Assembly: GCF_008831285.2 (NCBI RefSeq)
Contig: NC_045149.1
Coordinates: 9,514,417-9,578,416 of the forward strand
Origin: Nymphaea colorata
Taxonomy: Eukaryota > Streptophyta > Magnoliopsida > Nymphaeales > Nymphaeaceae
Length of the DNA stretch: 64,000 nucleotides
Reading direction: 5' to 3'
This document shows positions 11,012-22,156 of this stretch, in pieces. Made by a program: the position numbers and the translations under genes. Every line of letters begins with the position of its first letter. Positions within the stretch are counted from its first letter, which is position 1. Below the pieces are notes generated by a model. The model did no database searches. It had not been told where the DNA came from and worked only from the letters and a program-made list of their open reading frames with translations.

Positions 11012-11392
11012 TTAATTATAACCTTGGAAACAGAAGCTGGCCTCCAAAAACATAGAGAAGAAGTAAAGACACGGGCACCATCTTATCACCCGAGCCTCTA
11101 GGTCGGCAGCAGCTTTTCGCCATGCCCTTCTGAGCAACAACCCGAATGGCAGCAGTGATTCTGACCTCTTCCCCTTCCACTGTTGAGCCAAGATCCTTCC
11201 AAGCTCACTTGGGGAGCAAAACAAGGTCAGTGTGCCCCGCTGCACAAACCCGTGCTCTTCTTGAGTCTTGTCCAAAAGCCTCACGAAATCAGGGTTGGCA
11301 AGACAACTCAGTCCAACCACAAACCTCTGAGCCTTTCCGCCTTGGACTGCCATCACTGCAAAGTGCCCCTTCTTCACATCCTTTGGCGCCAT
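11012..11392 (-). CDS. SAUR-family auxin-responsive protein (intact)
   Basis: 126 residues. The SAUR core occupies most of the N-terminal half: DVKKGHFAVMAV near residue 5, QRFVVGLSCLANPDFVRLLD, then EEHGFVQRGTLTLFCSPSELGRIL. SAUR proteins are small plant proteins induced by auxin that promote cell expansion, in characterised cases by inhibiting PP2C.D phosphatases at the plasma membrane. The start at MAPKDVKK (11390-11392) is chosen because it lies two bases after a strong splice acceptor; the longer open frame upstream crosses the intron. A C-terminal tail of about 35 residues after the core is basic and then hydrophobic, longer than in minimal SAURs. No stop or frameshift is seen. It is flanked by a Copia element about 100 bp downstream. 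It is paralogous to the gene at 44383-44742. Confidence 0.85.
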   Translation of the reverse strand: MAPKDVKKGHFAVMAVQGGKAQRFVVGLSCLANPDFVRLLDKTQEEHGFVQRGTLTLFCSPSELGRILAQQWKGKRSESLLPFGLLLRRAWRKAAADLEARVIRWCPCLYFFSMFLEASFCFQGYN

Positions 11393-11394
11393 TC

Positions 11395-11488
11395 CTGAAA
11401 GATGCAGATAGATAGATACATAAATAAAATACATAAATAAATAAATAAAGCAGAATTTCTGCCGAACTATACCAAGAGAATCACCCAC
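11395..11488 (-). other. 5'UTR intron of the SAUR gene
   Basis: Minus strand: donor ACTCAG then GTGGGTGA at 11488; acceptor CATCTTTCAG at 11395, with a T-rich tract before it. It is 94 nt, a usual plant intron size, and AT-rich. The ATG follows two bases into the next exon. Confidence 0.7.
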
Positions 11489-11599
11489 CTGAGTATTGTT
11501 AATTCTTGATATATTTCTCACTAGAAAGTGCACAATTCTTTTGGTAGATCAACTTGAAATGGCTATTTGTGTTTGTGGTTTCCCGACTCTTGGAAGTCC

Positions 11600-11607
11600 T
11601 ATTTATA
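11600..11607 (-). promoter_or_regulatory. TATA box of the SAUR gene
   Basis: The minus strand reads CATATAAATAGG. It lies about 110 bp upstream of the 5'UTR donor site and about 210 bp from the ATG, consistent with a short 5'UTR exon. Confidence 0.65.
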
Positions 11608-12214
11608 TGCATTTGTGGGGTAAATTATGTATCAACTTGCGCTTCTGTCTGGTTGTGTGTGATTGCAGGCCCCTTTAATATTGATATCCCGTAAGCAACA
11701 ACATGCACCAACACGGTGATGTGGGCTCCTCTTATGTCTGCAGAATGCCAGTGTCATCATACTCCTCGGTACATCCCCCTTCCCTCATTTCAGGAGAAGA
11801 TTTAAAGGTTTATGGCCCTGGAATTCAGGGCAAGTATAATAGCACATGATCGATCCAGAAAAATGGGACGGTACCCACCTGGATTGAACCAACTCATGCA
11901 CTCACTGGACCCATCTTGAGCAGAGGCTGGCCCTGCAGGCTTGACGGAGGATTTGCCAACTCGAGCAACTTGAGCCTTTTCCATTATGGAGAGATTGGAG
12001 AATGGCCGGATTCAATTCACAGAGAATTTTTTATCCATTTTCTTGTTTTCTTATGGTGTAGGGAGCCAAAACTTACAGTTAACTTCATGATTGATGCTTG
12101 CATGAATTTGTCACTGTGATATGTGTCTAGCTATCTTCACATGAGCACCAAGATAGATTTTGAAGAAATCTCTAGTTTCCTTGTGGTTCTAATAGTTGCG
12201 GATGTGCTCTATAC

Positions 12215-12386
12215 CAGTGGCGAAACTAAGAATTTTAGTCTGAAGAACACTAATTTAAAAACCACCGTCAGATCACAAAGGGCACCACTACATGTAAATG
12301 AGTTAATTGTTTAGAGCACTAATATGAAAATAATGACATTTTGTGAGGCTTGTGTGGGCAACTGCCTATATGTGGCTCCGCCACTG
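12215..12386. mobile_element. hAT-like MITE (CAGTGGCG termini)
   Basis: 172 bp with inverted ends CAGTGGCGAAACTAAG and, on the other strand, CAGTGGCGGAGCCACA. The flanks CTCTATAC and CTCTCTAC form an 8-bp target duplication with one mismatch, the size made by hAT transposases. It has no coding capacity. Confidence 0.7.
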
Positions 12387-13440
12387 CTCTCTACACGTCT
12401 CTAGTGCATTTATATGATTGTTCTACAGTATCGCTGCCTTGCATCGAGTTGGTATAAAGAAATTAGAGAAAATTAAGGAGAGAAGTTGTTAGACGGAGAC
12501 GGAGGTATTGAACAAACTCCAATGTTCTTGATAGCCCAGATATCATAGATCTCATTTTTACATATTTCTTTCGTTTATTTCTTCATCTTGTTGAAGTAAG
12601 CGGACGCGACTTAATTTGTGACTGTCCATCTCTGGGTAACAATAATTATGTTGCCATCCTGTTCTAATGGTATTAGTTCTTTACGATGCCTTAATATTGT
12701 TTAATTTACGTTTACGGATATCCTTGTATACCAGTAAAATAGGATCATAAGCCATAAAATGCGAAAATTGCTAAAAATATATTTAATTTGCACAGACGTC
12801 TTCTGTATCTGGATTCTGTGATACATATATATGAACTCCACCGCCACCTTTGTCTGGATTTCAGTATTTCGACACCATACAGATGTTCCGTAATTGATGT
12901 TCTGACATCAACCATACAGATAGATTCAAAAGGTATATTTGTGTGAAAACGAAATCATTAAAAATTGATGTGCAGATCTAAATTTATAAAAGATCAAAAT
13001 CATTGACGCATGGCTCATGAACATCAAATTAATAATGAAAATTAATATATATATATATACATATATACATATATATATATATAATATAATATAATCAGAT
13101 TCTAAATTAATGTTTTCAGGTGGCTAAATAATTTGAGGTATGTCGCCAAAAGTATTCTAAACCGTTCCTACAAACCACCGGCGGATGCATGTGTCGGCTA
13201 GCACAAAAATGCTTTATTTTTTTATTGGTATATCTCTAATTTTTTATTTATTTCTGTATGAGTGCCCCATAAAAAGATTTCCTTAATTAGCCAGAAATTT
13301 TTAGCTCCACCATGGCTAAAAACACCATAAATTGTAGCTGCACTACAAACTGTGGCAATTATTTAATAATCCTACTAATTTTTAGTAATCTTATATATAT
13401 ATATATATATCCATTTTAAAGTCAAGCTACTCTGTGTGTG
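12387..13440. other. Intergenic, no gene recognised
   Basis: AT-rich sequence with a (TA)n-rich tract near 13040-13095 and a short (TA)n at 13392-13410. No coding signal is seen. Confidence 0.6.
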
Positions 13441-13443
13441 TGC

Positions 13444-13445
<2 letters not shown>

Positions 13446-13498
<53 letters not shown>
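13446..13498. repeat. (GA)n microsatellite
   Basis: An essentially perfect GA dinucleotide run of about 26 units. The open frames through it on both strands are repeat artefacts. Confidence 0.95.
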
Positions 13499-13502
<4 letters not shown>

Positions 13503-16500
13503 TGTGGCGTAGAATAAAAGTTTGGAGAGGCTGCAGGTTCTTATGTATGTGCTGTGCATATTTGAGATCTCCACATGCACCACAAATTGATGTGAGGAAA
13601 AGACGGAGTCGTCGAGACACCATGAGAAACGGACAAAACGGCTTTAAACACTCGAGTCGTCAAATGGAACAGGATGTTCTTGAGAATGTTCTCAGATGCA
13701 TGGCCTTTACCTCCTGCACTCCGTCCAAATTAAGAACGTTTCTGGGCTTCTTGTAATCTCCACGGAAGCACTCTTGTTAACTCTCCTTGTATCAATCGCA
13801 ATGTAAATCCTTTCGAAGCAATCTTCTAGCTTGGCACGATGAGCGAAACAAATGGTAGTTGTCGATTAACAAGATCAGTCATTTTTCAAACTCTGACAAT
13901 TTGAATGTTAATTAATTAATGTGATTTTATGCAATGGTAATTAACTTGTTCGACTCCATAAAGCTTCGATTCGACCTGCTAAAGTCTTTATATAATATTG
14001 CTCAACGACTCGGACTTCAGACTCGCCCTTCATGGACTGAGACCTCATGGGCTGGGATCTTTGCTAATCACTGTTATCGACAGAAATTAATACATAATTT
14101 GTCATTTAAACATTAAAAAATTTGTAGAAGGATCAACCTGAATACAATTGTATAATTAAAAAAAAAAAGTCGAATTAATATTAAGTAAAGCTATGACTTA
14201 GATTTATATGCTTACTCATGTGATAATAAGAAGTTAAATCATTAAGCTACACCGTAGTTGCCTACTTCAACAAAATAAGTTTCATGTAGCCACATATAAA
14301 AGTCAAGGGTAACATCTACCACCAAATTATGGGCGAATAAAACGTATTTTGGCTGGACTACTTAGTTTAACTGTATCGATGCCAAGTGTACATGTAGAGA
14401 CAAGCTACCAAGTGGGGGTGCCTGCAAATCAAAGCAGGATGAAGTGTCGTAATCAACTACGACATGTATCATCCGTCATAGTTGATTATGTATTCCACCG
14501 TCGCCATTGCCATAATACCCAAGTCACCGTCAGCGATCTCTCACCTTTTTTCCGCGACCAAATATACAGGAACGAATTGTCCTGTTTAAATGAGCTTGCC
14601 TAAAGACCATTGCCTTCTTTCACATCAATTACAGAGAGCTGGCAGCCATTAAAACGTTATGTACAAGCCAATGTGCCCCTTGAAATGTGAATATATGTGT
14701 ATAATATCTGAATGATTTTTTGGTAAACTGCCAACATATAGTTGTGTTTTACATTGTCTGTTTGATTAGAGAGATGTTCAAATCTCCGTCTTTTTTTTTT
14801 TTGCTTCAAAAATTTGCCTTGCCTTTTAATTAGTACAGGGCTTTATTGTCACTTTTATGATTAATATTCAAAGTTCAATGCAGGCTAGCCATTATTTATG
14901 TAAACTATACCATTATTTATGGTCAAAATTTAACCAAAATAAATATAATAAGTTCTAGAAATACGTTTTATTCAAGTCCGTAAACAGAAGAAGGTAGACC
15001 ACAAGTTGGTGGACGCATGATGAATAAATTGATGGAACAATCAATGGATGGTGAGATAGACGGTTGGAGCTTCCAAAAATGCATTATACGTTAAGATGAG
15101 GAGAGAGAAAACCGGAGAGAAAATTAAAGCAGCAGATCGCCTGATTCGGATAATAGCTTCACTAGCGTTTTAGTAAATTAATTTTCTGAAATATTTCGGA
15201 ATTTTTCCTTTTCATCATTTTCCCTGAATCCAAAGTATCCAATGAATCCGAAGATAGCTCTAAGAATTCTTCTAACAAGTTAATTCCATGTTTGTTGTAA
15301 ACTTTTTTTTTTTTTGGGTTCAGAGAAATCGTTGGAGAGGTAACAACAGCTTCCTTTTACTCCTTCGCTGGAAGATAGCTTCCTTCTAAACTTTCATATC
15401 TTAAATCCGATGGGGGCTGATTTGAGATCACTTTTGTATGGGACTTTACAGAGCACACAAACACTGGATTTAACCACCATGTTTAATAATAATAAAAAAA
15501 AACAGGATTTAAGATCCTCGGTATATAACTGAAACTTTTAGATTTGGAGTTGGATAGGAAGGGGTTTGACGCATGGTAACAAACGCGCTTTTTTCCAAAA
15601 AAAACGTGAAAAAAAAAGGATAAATGAATTAGCCAATTTAAAATAATAAAAAAACCTATTTTTTGAAAGGAAACACCAAAAGAAAAAAAAAAAAGAAAAA
15701 CCCCTTTTTTCACTTCTTTTCGTGTTTTTTTTCCTTTTATTCATTTTTTCACATTTTTTTAATGCCAAATTGCATATTTTCATTTTTTAATTTTTATTTG
15801 TTGCAGATCTGCTTATTTTTGTATCTTTATGTTATTAGTTGTTCACTTATTTTTTCTTTATTTTTAAAATTAAAATTTTACTGTATTTTTATGTTATTTT
15901 CAAGCTCCCCAGATTATATCGAAAAAAAAGACATCATCGAAGTTTTTCATGACTATGATCGGACTTTAAATCCTTGGATATAAGATCCCCAATTTTCTCA
16001 CTCTCCTTTGGATCTTTCATGAGAGGTTTTATGGCCGGCTGAAGCCGTCAACCATGACAGAGAAAGGAACCTATAAAATGAGGAGAGAAAGTTGTCTAAA
16101 GGAAGGAAGGAGGGAATGACATTCTGATAATTTGTTAAAAAGAAATGTCGTTTGTAGTCTTTTTGTTTTTGTTTTTTTCATTTCCATTGTATGGTCTTTT
16201 ATCAAACTTAATTTGAAGACGGAAAAGAAAATACAAAGCGTTGTTCTTCGAAGACGGAAAAAACCGTTTGTTTTATAAAAGCATGTTGGTCATGAATACG
16301 TTTCTAAGGCGTTTTTTCTTCAGAAAGCTGAATAGTGAAAACAGACCTTAGCATTTTTCCTTTCTTTAGATTCGAAGACAAGTACATGTATTATCCCTTT
16401 GGTAAAACCAAAGCTAAACCTTGCAATCTCCAATTTTGTATGTTACTTTATTAATTTCATTTTGAACAATAAAACTCTCTTCCATTATAACAGGCTCTAC

Positions 16501-17964
16501 CCATCTAGAGAGGAAGTTAGCTAAATTTAAGCCATTCAAATTGAAGGTTAATTGAGTCTATTATACTTAAATTTGTCATTCAAGTGAAGGTTAAAACAGG
16601 CTAGAGACAGAATGAAAGAGAATCATATTTAAGCACACAAGATTTTATAGAAGGTTCTTAAAAAATTTGTTATACAAAGTATTTATTAAAAGTACTTAAT
16701 TTGAGGCCAAAGAGTGTCCCCCGCCCTATGGTTGACATGTTAATGGGCGAAGAAAAAAATTAAAATATTGGAGATGATTGCTTCTTGTCTTTATCTACAC
16801 GCTACGGCCGACTGCGCTCTCTTTCTTCTTGGATCTCTAGTTTGTTTTATTTATTTTAAATTTATTTGCCCATTGACATACAATACAGTAGCATATACCA
16901 TTTAATAAGTCTGTCGAATCTAGAGCCAGTCCCCACCATACTTAATAAACTCAACAAATCAATTAATCTTGAGGCCAAGAAACAAAGCTTTTATCTCTTA
17001 CAGCAGCTTTTCACAATGACATCAATTACTTCAAGCGTAGCATAGCTTGATCGGGTGGGGTGGCTTCGCTAGTTTGATTTTTGTGGGCATTACTTTTTTG
17101 GATTGCAAATGATGGATTGTGATACTTTAGTTCTTAATTTGGCTAAGGATGTCAATGTTCCATTTGAATCAGATATCTCTGATTGAACCAATCCAAAAAA
17201 TTTGGATATAGAAAAAAAATTAATATCTAATTAAGAAATCGGATCTGAATCAGATTTAAGAAATGTCATTGAATCAGATTCAAGTATGACTCTTTTTCAT
17301 TTCTGTTTGAATCGGAATTTGAATTTTAATATGTGAATATCTGAAAAAATATATACAATTAACGGTATATCCAATTCCAAACCAACTTATTTTGACTTTC
17401 CTAGCCTGTTAGCACAATGACTTCCCTCTATCGAAACACGGAAGACAGCGGCAGGCTTTCAATTGCTTCAAGTATAGAACCGAGTAGTAACTTTCATGTA
17501 TCTTTCAAGTTTTTAAAAACTTTAAAAGTTTATATATAAATATAAAAAAAAATTAATTTAATATATATATAAAATTTAAAAATTTATATTTTGACCTCTA
17601 TTAAAATTTTGAAATTATGATTTGGTTTATACCACAAAAAATTCTTGGTTCCAACCCTGGATGCTCCCTTCCCCAGAGTACTATGAACATTTTGTGGGGC
17701 CATTGATGGCAGAGAGCAGGTGCATTTATTGACATTGTTTAGACCGAAATGACACTTTTAGGTCCAAATCCAGTTTGGACGGAAATCAAAACGTTTGTCA
17801 TTTTGCATATGCCAAACCCAATTTGGACGCCACTGCCACTTGCACCCCCAATGCATTTTGGGCCTAAGTGACATTAAACCTAAATTGTGTCTGTTTGAGT
17901 CAGACTTGGAAAGTTGTGCTTGGTAGTTTTTCGGGTGAGCAAAGGGTATTAATCTCACCGTCCG
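13499..17964. other. AT-rich intergenic region without recognised genes
   Basis: No open frame has a recognisable domain. It contains T-rich blocks at 15590-15900 related to 19240-19480, and a short AT-rich repeat at about 17520-17665 resembling the MITE-like copies at 48-50 kb. Confidence 0.55.
15700..15900. repeat. T-rich dispersed repeat, copy 1
   Basis: Shares with 19330-19480 the ordered blocks CGTGTTTTTTT, TTTTTTAATGCCAAAT, TTTTTATTTGTTRCARATCT and a CTTATTTT stretch. No coding potential and no clear ends were seen. Confidence 0.5.
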
Positions 17965-18162
17965 AAAAAGGCCCGAAGGCCCCTCATTCTCCCTGCCTCT
18001 GGGGTGCTGAGCTGCGTCGATGTCAGCGATAGCAACGGTGCACCCTTCAGTTTAGATGCCGCGCCCTACCGCCTTAAGACACAGGAACATAACGCCCACG
18101 AGAATCGAACTAGAGACTTACCTTAGTACAGGTCCCTAGTTCAACCAGCTACGCTATGCCCC
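17965..18162 (-). mobile_element. tRNA-derived SINE
   Basis: About 198 bp, GC-richer than its surroundings. Minus strand: the head GGGGCATAGCGTAGCTGG fits a tRNA A box. AGTTCGATTCTCG about 45 bases later fits the B box (GTTCGANNC). Together these form an internal RNA polymerase III promoter. The 3' end is a perfect hairpin GGCC-TTCG-GGCC-like element followed by TTTTT, a Pol III stop signal. It is dependent on LINE enzymes for movement. No target duplication is obvious, so it is old. Confidence 0.7.
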
Positions 18163-18531
18163 TTGAGGCAATGCTTGACAGTTTTCATCGTGGAATAGTT
18201 GGGATACAAAACAATCTGTGAAGGTGTAATGACGTTCTACTGCTTTAATATTATCCTAACATAGATTGTGTAATTTTGTCAGTACCATTTTTTTCCCCTC
18301 TAAAACCTCCTAAAAATTGGTGGTGTCGGTTACAATTAAGTCAGCTAATTACAAGCACGCTTGACTGATAAAATCAGTGGGTCCAGTCTAGATAATACCA
18401 ATTCGGGTCCAATCCATGCCCAGAATTTAAACTGCCACTACAGGTTTGTTTTGACTTGTCAAATTTGTATATATAGGAATTTTCTTCTTCAAGCACTTTA
18501 ATTTCTTAAGGAAATTATGTTGTCATAGGAG

Positions 18532-18669
18532 CAGTGATGGAGCCACATGTAGGTTAAAATTCTTTTATTTTTACATTGGTAAATTTAATATTTACTTTTA
18601 TACATAATATTTACTTTTATACATACACAAGTGGCGCTCTTCCAACTAATTTTTCTGGCTTGGCCACTG
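18532..18669. mobile_element. hAT-like MITE, second copy of the CAGTGGCG family
   Basis: 138 bp with ends CAGTGATGGAGCCACATG and, on the opposite strand, CAGTGGCCAAGCCAGA. Flanks CATAGGAG and CCTAGGAG make an 8-bp target duplication with one mismatch. Same family as 12215-12386. Confidence 0.7.
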
Positions 18670-21230
18670 CCTAGGAGCTTTTTAGTTTTGATCGGGCAAT
18701 TTCCTCATCAAAGTCTTGTCTTCAACATCCACCCACCAATTTTCTTTCTTCATCGATAAAGATTGACAAGCTTGAAGCAGGAAGAGCTAGACTCAAGGGA
18801 GATGTTTGCTGTTAAATATTTTGCTTCAAGAATCAATGGCTGAAGATTGAAAAGCTAGGACCTTGAAGGAGAGATAAGATCTTAACAATTGAAGGGCAAT
18901 TAAGCCTTTATCCATCCGTAACACGTTTTTTTACTTGGGTGTTGGATGATGGTATGGGCTTGAGTTGAGCGTGGAGGTGCCAAGGCTAATGGTAGAGAGC
19001 TAGAGAGGAGTGTTGTCAGGGTAGGATCAAGCGAAGCATCGTTTGGATAATTAGCTTGAATTACGAAAAGGAAAGACAATATGCCTGCTTATAAAAGTAT
19101 AATCAGCTTTATAATTATGGCAAAATTATCCATGATGGCATGGCATGCAGCTACTGTAGGCAATAAAGAGTCATTTTTTTGTGTGAAATTCCAGCTTATG
19201 AGGATTATAGGGTCACAGGCATAGTTACAAAAAACGTGTTATTTTGGTAAAATGCCGTTTAAAAATTAAAAAAAACACGTTTTTTTTAAAAAAACACGTT
19301 TAAAAAAAACATGAAAAACAAAAAAACGGATTTTTAACGTGTTTTTTTATTTTGTATTTTTTAATGCCAAATAGTTTTTTTTTTTTCATTTTTTATTTGT
19401 TACAAATCTACTTAGCTTTTGATGTTTGTGTTGTTATTTTCTTACTTATTTTATTTTCCCTCATTTTTTTAGTTTTTTTAAAAATTGGTGTAGGAAAATA
19501 TAAGTGCTTTAACATCTTAACTAGACGATTTTGCTTTAGATGTAACATCAATATGTCTGGAGAGAAAAGTGAACCAGTGAAGACCGTCCAATAAATAACT
19601 TCCCTATCATATATTTCCAATACCTCTACTGAAGCTCTTATTAGTAGTGCTCGTGGACTATTTTATATTGTTCGAATACCTTTTGGGTGAAAAAGGAAAT
19701 AAATCTGAAAATTTTGCCGTTCTGCTAAATCTGCTAATTGTGCTGGCTAACCTTTCTATGCATTGTCATTTCTTGTTTAAATAAAGTCTTGAAAATGGAT
19801 TTCACAAATTCATGATCATGTGTTTGCATTATTACATTTAAAGATGGTCATAAGTTTGTCATAAATATCAATAGTAGTGTACTTTCGAAGATCATTTTAT
19901 TATTAACCGCAAATATATTGCCATTTTTTAGTTGGTTGGAATGTCATTTGTTCCGACTTCCTATAGTCTTCATGTTTCAACTTATTTTCTACTCAAAAGT
20001 CTAGATACTCTTTCTTTGACGTATAAAATTCAATGGAGCTTAACATGCACATGCACACAAAAACATATGCATACATCTTTATGAGTGTTTATAAGTCTTC
20101 GCACACCCACACATGTGCATGCATGCACAAATAGTGTTTTGTTGTCCTTTTGTATATCGCTTTATAAAATAAGGCATATATATCTTTATGAGTGTATTCC
20201 ATATATTTTTTCTATACTATTTGTATTTTGAAGATGCATGTATGTGCATCGACAATCGTATTATACAAAAATACATCTTTTTTCTAAGATTGTATTGCAT
20301 TTTCTCTCTTAAAAAATTAATTTTAGAATACACTATGTTACGTTTGCGATAAGTTACGATACGCTATGCCTTAGGTGCCCTGTTCCTACTAGTGTCTCAC
20401 CCGACCTAAAATCTTGGCTCTATAAGGTTCTTAAAAATCTCACTCGATTGGCTTTCCAATGAGCTGTACATCAGCAGAATCGGAGCTCTTTTCAGTCAGA
20501 ACTCGGCGCCGGAAGTTGGCTGTTTGAGCAGTCTACGCTGCAGGACTGACAGTAGTCAGGCGTCTGTTTTGGGGCCCCAGTTTGAGGGGGCAAACGAGCT
20601 GTTCCAATCCAAGAGTTCCTGTGCTCGCTGGACAGCTCGTTTGATTATCTTTCCAATTAGCCCAAGGTCGACTTCATCGGAGTTAGCTGGAAGTTAAGGG
20701 CCAGTAAATGTGGGGTGATTGATCACAGGTGTCAAATGTAGAATAGCATGGACAAGATGGTCAGGACTATCAACAAAGGAAACAATTACTAAATAAAACG
20801 AACTTGGGTTCTGTCCCTAAAGCCATTAAACATGGATAGAGAACACCATTATTAAGACAGACACAACAATGTGTGGTGGACAGGGCGTCGTACTGAAACG
20901 ACCTCTAAAGGTTCTTTGATCTTATGAAAAAACAGAAGCAAATGGTTGGGTCTGTGCCTTATAAAGTTTGAAATGCCTCAGACACACGACGAGAAGAAAG
21001 ATATTTAGGTAAGCCACATTTCTTAACAACATACTGCACACCCATCAATTGATGTCAAGATTCCAAAGTTGCTCGTTCACTCGCCAAAGGAGATGCCACT
21101 TGTTGACATAGACCGGTTCCATGTGTGGTGTTCAACTAGTACAGACCATGCTCATTTGCACCCATAAGAAGATGTTCCTTCATTATGATATCACTTCACA
21201 TTAGCACTTGCAACAAGAGAAACCCTTTTT
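18670..21230. other. Intergenic, no gene recognised
   Basis: No convincing coding region. 19240-19480 is the second copy of the T-rich dispersed repeat. 20380-20720 is GC-richer than the rest and may be an LTR or leader remnant, but I could not match it to anything else in the window. Confidence 0.5.
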
Positions 21231-21234
21231 TTGG

Positions 21235-21236
<2 letters not shown>

Positions 21237-21295
<59 letters not shown>
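21237..21295. repeat. Compound (TA)n(GA)n microsatellite
   Basis: About 32 bases of alternating TA followed by about 27 bases of GA. Confidence 0.95.
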
Positions 21296-21403
21296 ACTAG
21301 TTCACAAAAAAAATTATTTTATCACCATACAAATAATCAAGAAATGAATTACAATGCTTGCTACAAAAAAGATCGGGACTGTGGTAAACTTTATGTTCAA
21401 TAC

Positions 21404-21500
21404 TGTCAATTAGAGACCGAATGCTTAAATGCTAGTCCTCTACTTGAAGGCTAGCTAGCCCACTGTCAACTAGAGACCGAATGCTTGAAGGCTATCTCCT
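21404..21500. repeat. Short tandem duplication, 60-bp unit
   Basis: GTCAATTAGAGACCGAATGC near 21406 recurs as GTCAACTAGAGACCGAATGC near 21466, each followed by a similar AAGGCTA or AATGCTA stretch. Confidence 0.7.
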
Positions 21501-22156
21501 CCAACTCTTGAAGTCTATTCACCCCATCAGTCATAGTTGAGAAAGAGCAAAACCATTTCCTTGATGGAACACCATTTCCTTTTTGCAAGATCTTACTGCT
21601 CGAGCTTGTTAACATCTCTAGAAATTTCCAATGTCTCAGAGCAATCTAGGAACTCTATATCGAGATCCTATAACATAGAGTAAGCAACCAAAAACCTTGT
21701 CAGCTGTTGTGGTCTGACAACCAGCAACAAGTTGTGGGCTTCATCCCTAAGCATGGTTGTGGGAGATTCAAATGCACTTCAAACTTTTTACATCACCATC
21801 TGCACCTCATGCCAAATGTGAACAGTGAAAAACAAACCATCACCATCTGACGTATTCACAAAGCTACAAAGATCACCGCCAGAAAGTTAAGACATCATTG
21901 TAGGTCCATACCCTCTCATTGCAATACCGCTCTATGTTGCATAGGCAGGTCCTGCAAGATAACAAGAATAGTGCTTTAGGAAATCATACATGTTGCTCCA
22001 CCTAGTGAATAGTGGTATATGGTAAGCAGAAAAAGTAAGATCAACTAAAGCCATTGAAGATATGAAGGAACGAGAAGGCAGTACAATCCATGCATTACAA
22101 AATTATCAGAAACTATGTGGAGAAGAAGACAAACAAGTGACAAACAATTAAGGTAC

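Noticed and set aside
13375-13756. Open frames on both strands through the GA run (arginine/glutamate and serine/leucine repeats)
   Set aside because: They are translations of a microsatellite with no domain outside the repeat.
21600-21960. Exon-like fragments left of the Rab pseudogene, including an acceptor near 21957
   Set aside because: Translations match nothing I recognise in any frame and do not continue the Rab protein.
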